A stretch of 64,000 bases of DNA from the NCBI GenBank assembly GCA_003280025.1, contig QCGD01000005.1, positions 62,001-126,000 of the forward strand. The letters run 5' to 3'. The DNA comes from Prochlorococcus sp. AG-363-P06 (GTDB taxonomy: Bacteria; Cyanobacteriota; Cyanobacteriia; PCC-6307; Cyanobiaceae). Shown here in pieces: positions 63,710 to 64,000 of this stretch (position 1 is the stretch's first letter; each line of letters starts with the position of its first letter). Below the pieces are notes generated by a model. The model did no database searches. It was given only the letters and a program-made list of their open reading frames with translations, and was not told the DNA's origin. The position numbers were made by a program, and so were the translations under genes.

Positions 63710-63847
63710 TTATGAATCTTCATCAAATTTGCTTAAATTTGGTCCTGCTACCAAACCGACTAGACCAAAAAGAACTAAAGAGAAAATTCCAAAGGCTGTA
63801 GCATAAGGATTGAAACCACCTAATGTAATTGTGGATAATAAAATCAT
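63710..63847 (-). CDS. 45-residue one-helix membrane protein
   Basis: ATG at 63847; MILLSTITLGGFNPYATAFGIF then LVLFGLVGLVAGPNLSKFDEDS. One helix with an acidic tail, and a perfect terminator 29 bases after the stop. Having its own terminator supports expression. Looks like a small photosynthesis-related protein; not identified. Nothing is seen between its start and the window's end. Confidence 0.65.
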   Translation of the reverse strand: MILLSTITLGGFNPYATAFGIFSLVLFGLVGLVAGPNLSKFDEDS

Positions 63848-64000
63848 GAGTAAAAAACAAATATCTTGAAATCATACAGAATTTCAGAGGAAAATATACC
63901 TATATTGAGACATTTCTTCGTAATTTGGAAAAACAAAGAACTAATTTCACTCTTTTTTAGGAAATCAAAGAATTTATAAACATAATTTCTCTTTAAATAT

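Overview
The window is a gene-dense, very AT-rich stretch of cyanobacterial chromosome, almost certainly a high-light Prochlorococcus. The reasons are Psb28, GUN4, a PAM68-like protein, several cyanobacteria-only DUF families (DUF1816, DUF1830, DUF3082, DUF3288, PetP-like DUF2862), many TTG starts, tiny intergenic gaps, and numerous 30-60 residue membrane proteins. The strain cannot be named from sequence alone.

Positions 1-41.8 kb look like core genome. In order: the end of pyk, an ABC permease, bioY, lspA and a membrane GTPase; a group II decarboxylase, tadA and an aminotransferase; glnA with a possible NtcA box and a clear terminator; a methyltransferase, an RsbW-like ATPase, gun4, selU, psb28 and a PerM-type protein; a minus-strand run of secF, secD, pdhB, a DUF3082 protein, ispE and rsmA; then rlmH. 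A LexA-box-controlled umuD-umuC operon follows and carries a third gene for an HExxH protein. After it come dnaG, an EamA transporter, ruvA, rpsO, dnaE, gatA, an rRNA methyltransferase, mini-RNase III, a STAS-domain gene with no normal start codon, carA, trpD, an ABC exporter, msrA and tRNA-Pro(GGG).

From the tRNA to the right edge the character changes. Genes are smaller, more are unknown, gaps are longer and decayed sequence appears. A broken uppP lies just past the tRNA. At 43.5-48.3 kb is a compact metabolic unit: glucosyl-3-phosphoglycerate synthase, its phosphatase, a GH13 glucoside phosphorylase-like enzyme and a D-glycerate 3-kinase-like enzyme. Together they could make and recycle glucosylglycerate, a compatible solute. 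Then come tiny ORFs, a PetP-like protein, a three-gene ABC-2 exporter, a structured putative small RNA with its own terminator (about 53.34-53.50 kb), a TauE-type permease, an HNH protein, a phosphoribosyltransferase, rpsU, an HhH protein, a small P-loop kinase, an MTHFR-like protein, a peptidase E-like protein, a GNAT, a perfect (AC)12 tract and several one-helix membrane proteins.

No CRISPR array, transposase, integrase or prophage was seen. The best leads are the HExxH gene in the SOS operon, the putative sRNA, the STAS gene lacking a start, the glucosylglycerate cycle and the set of very small ORFs.
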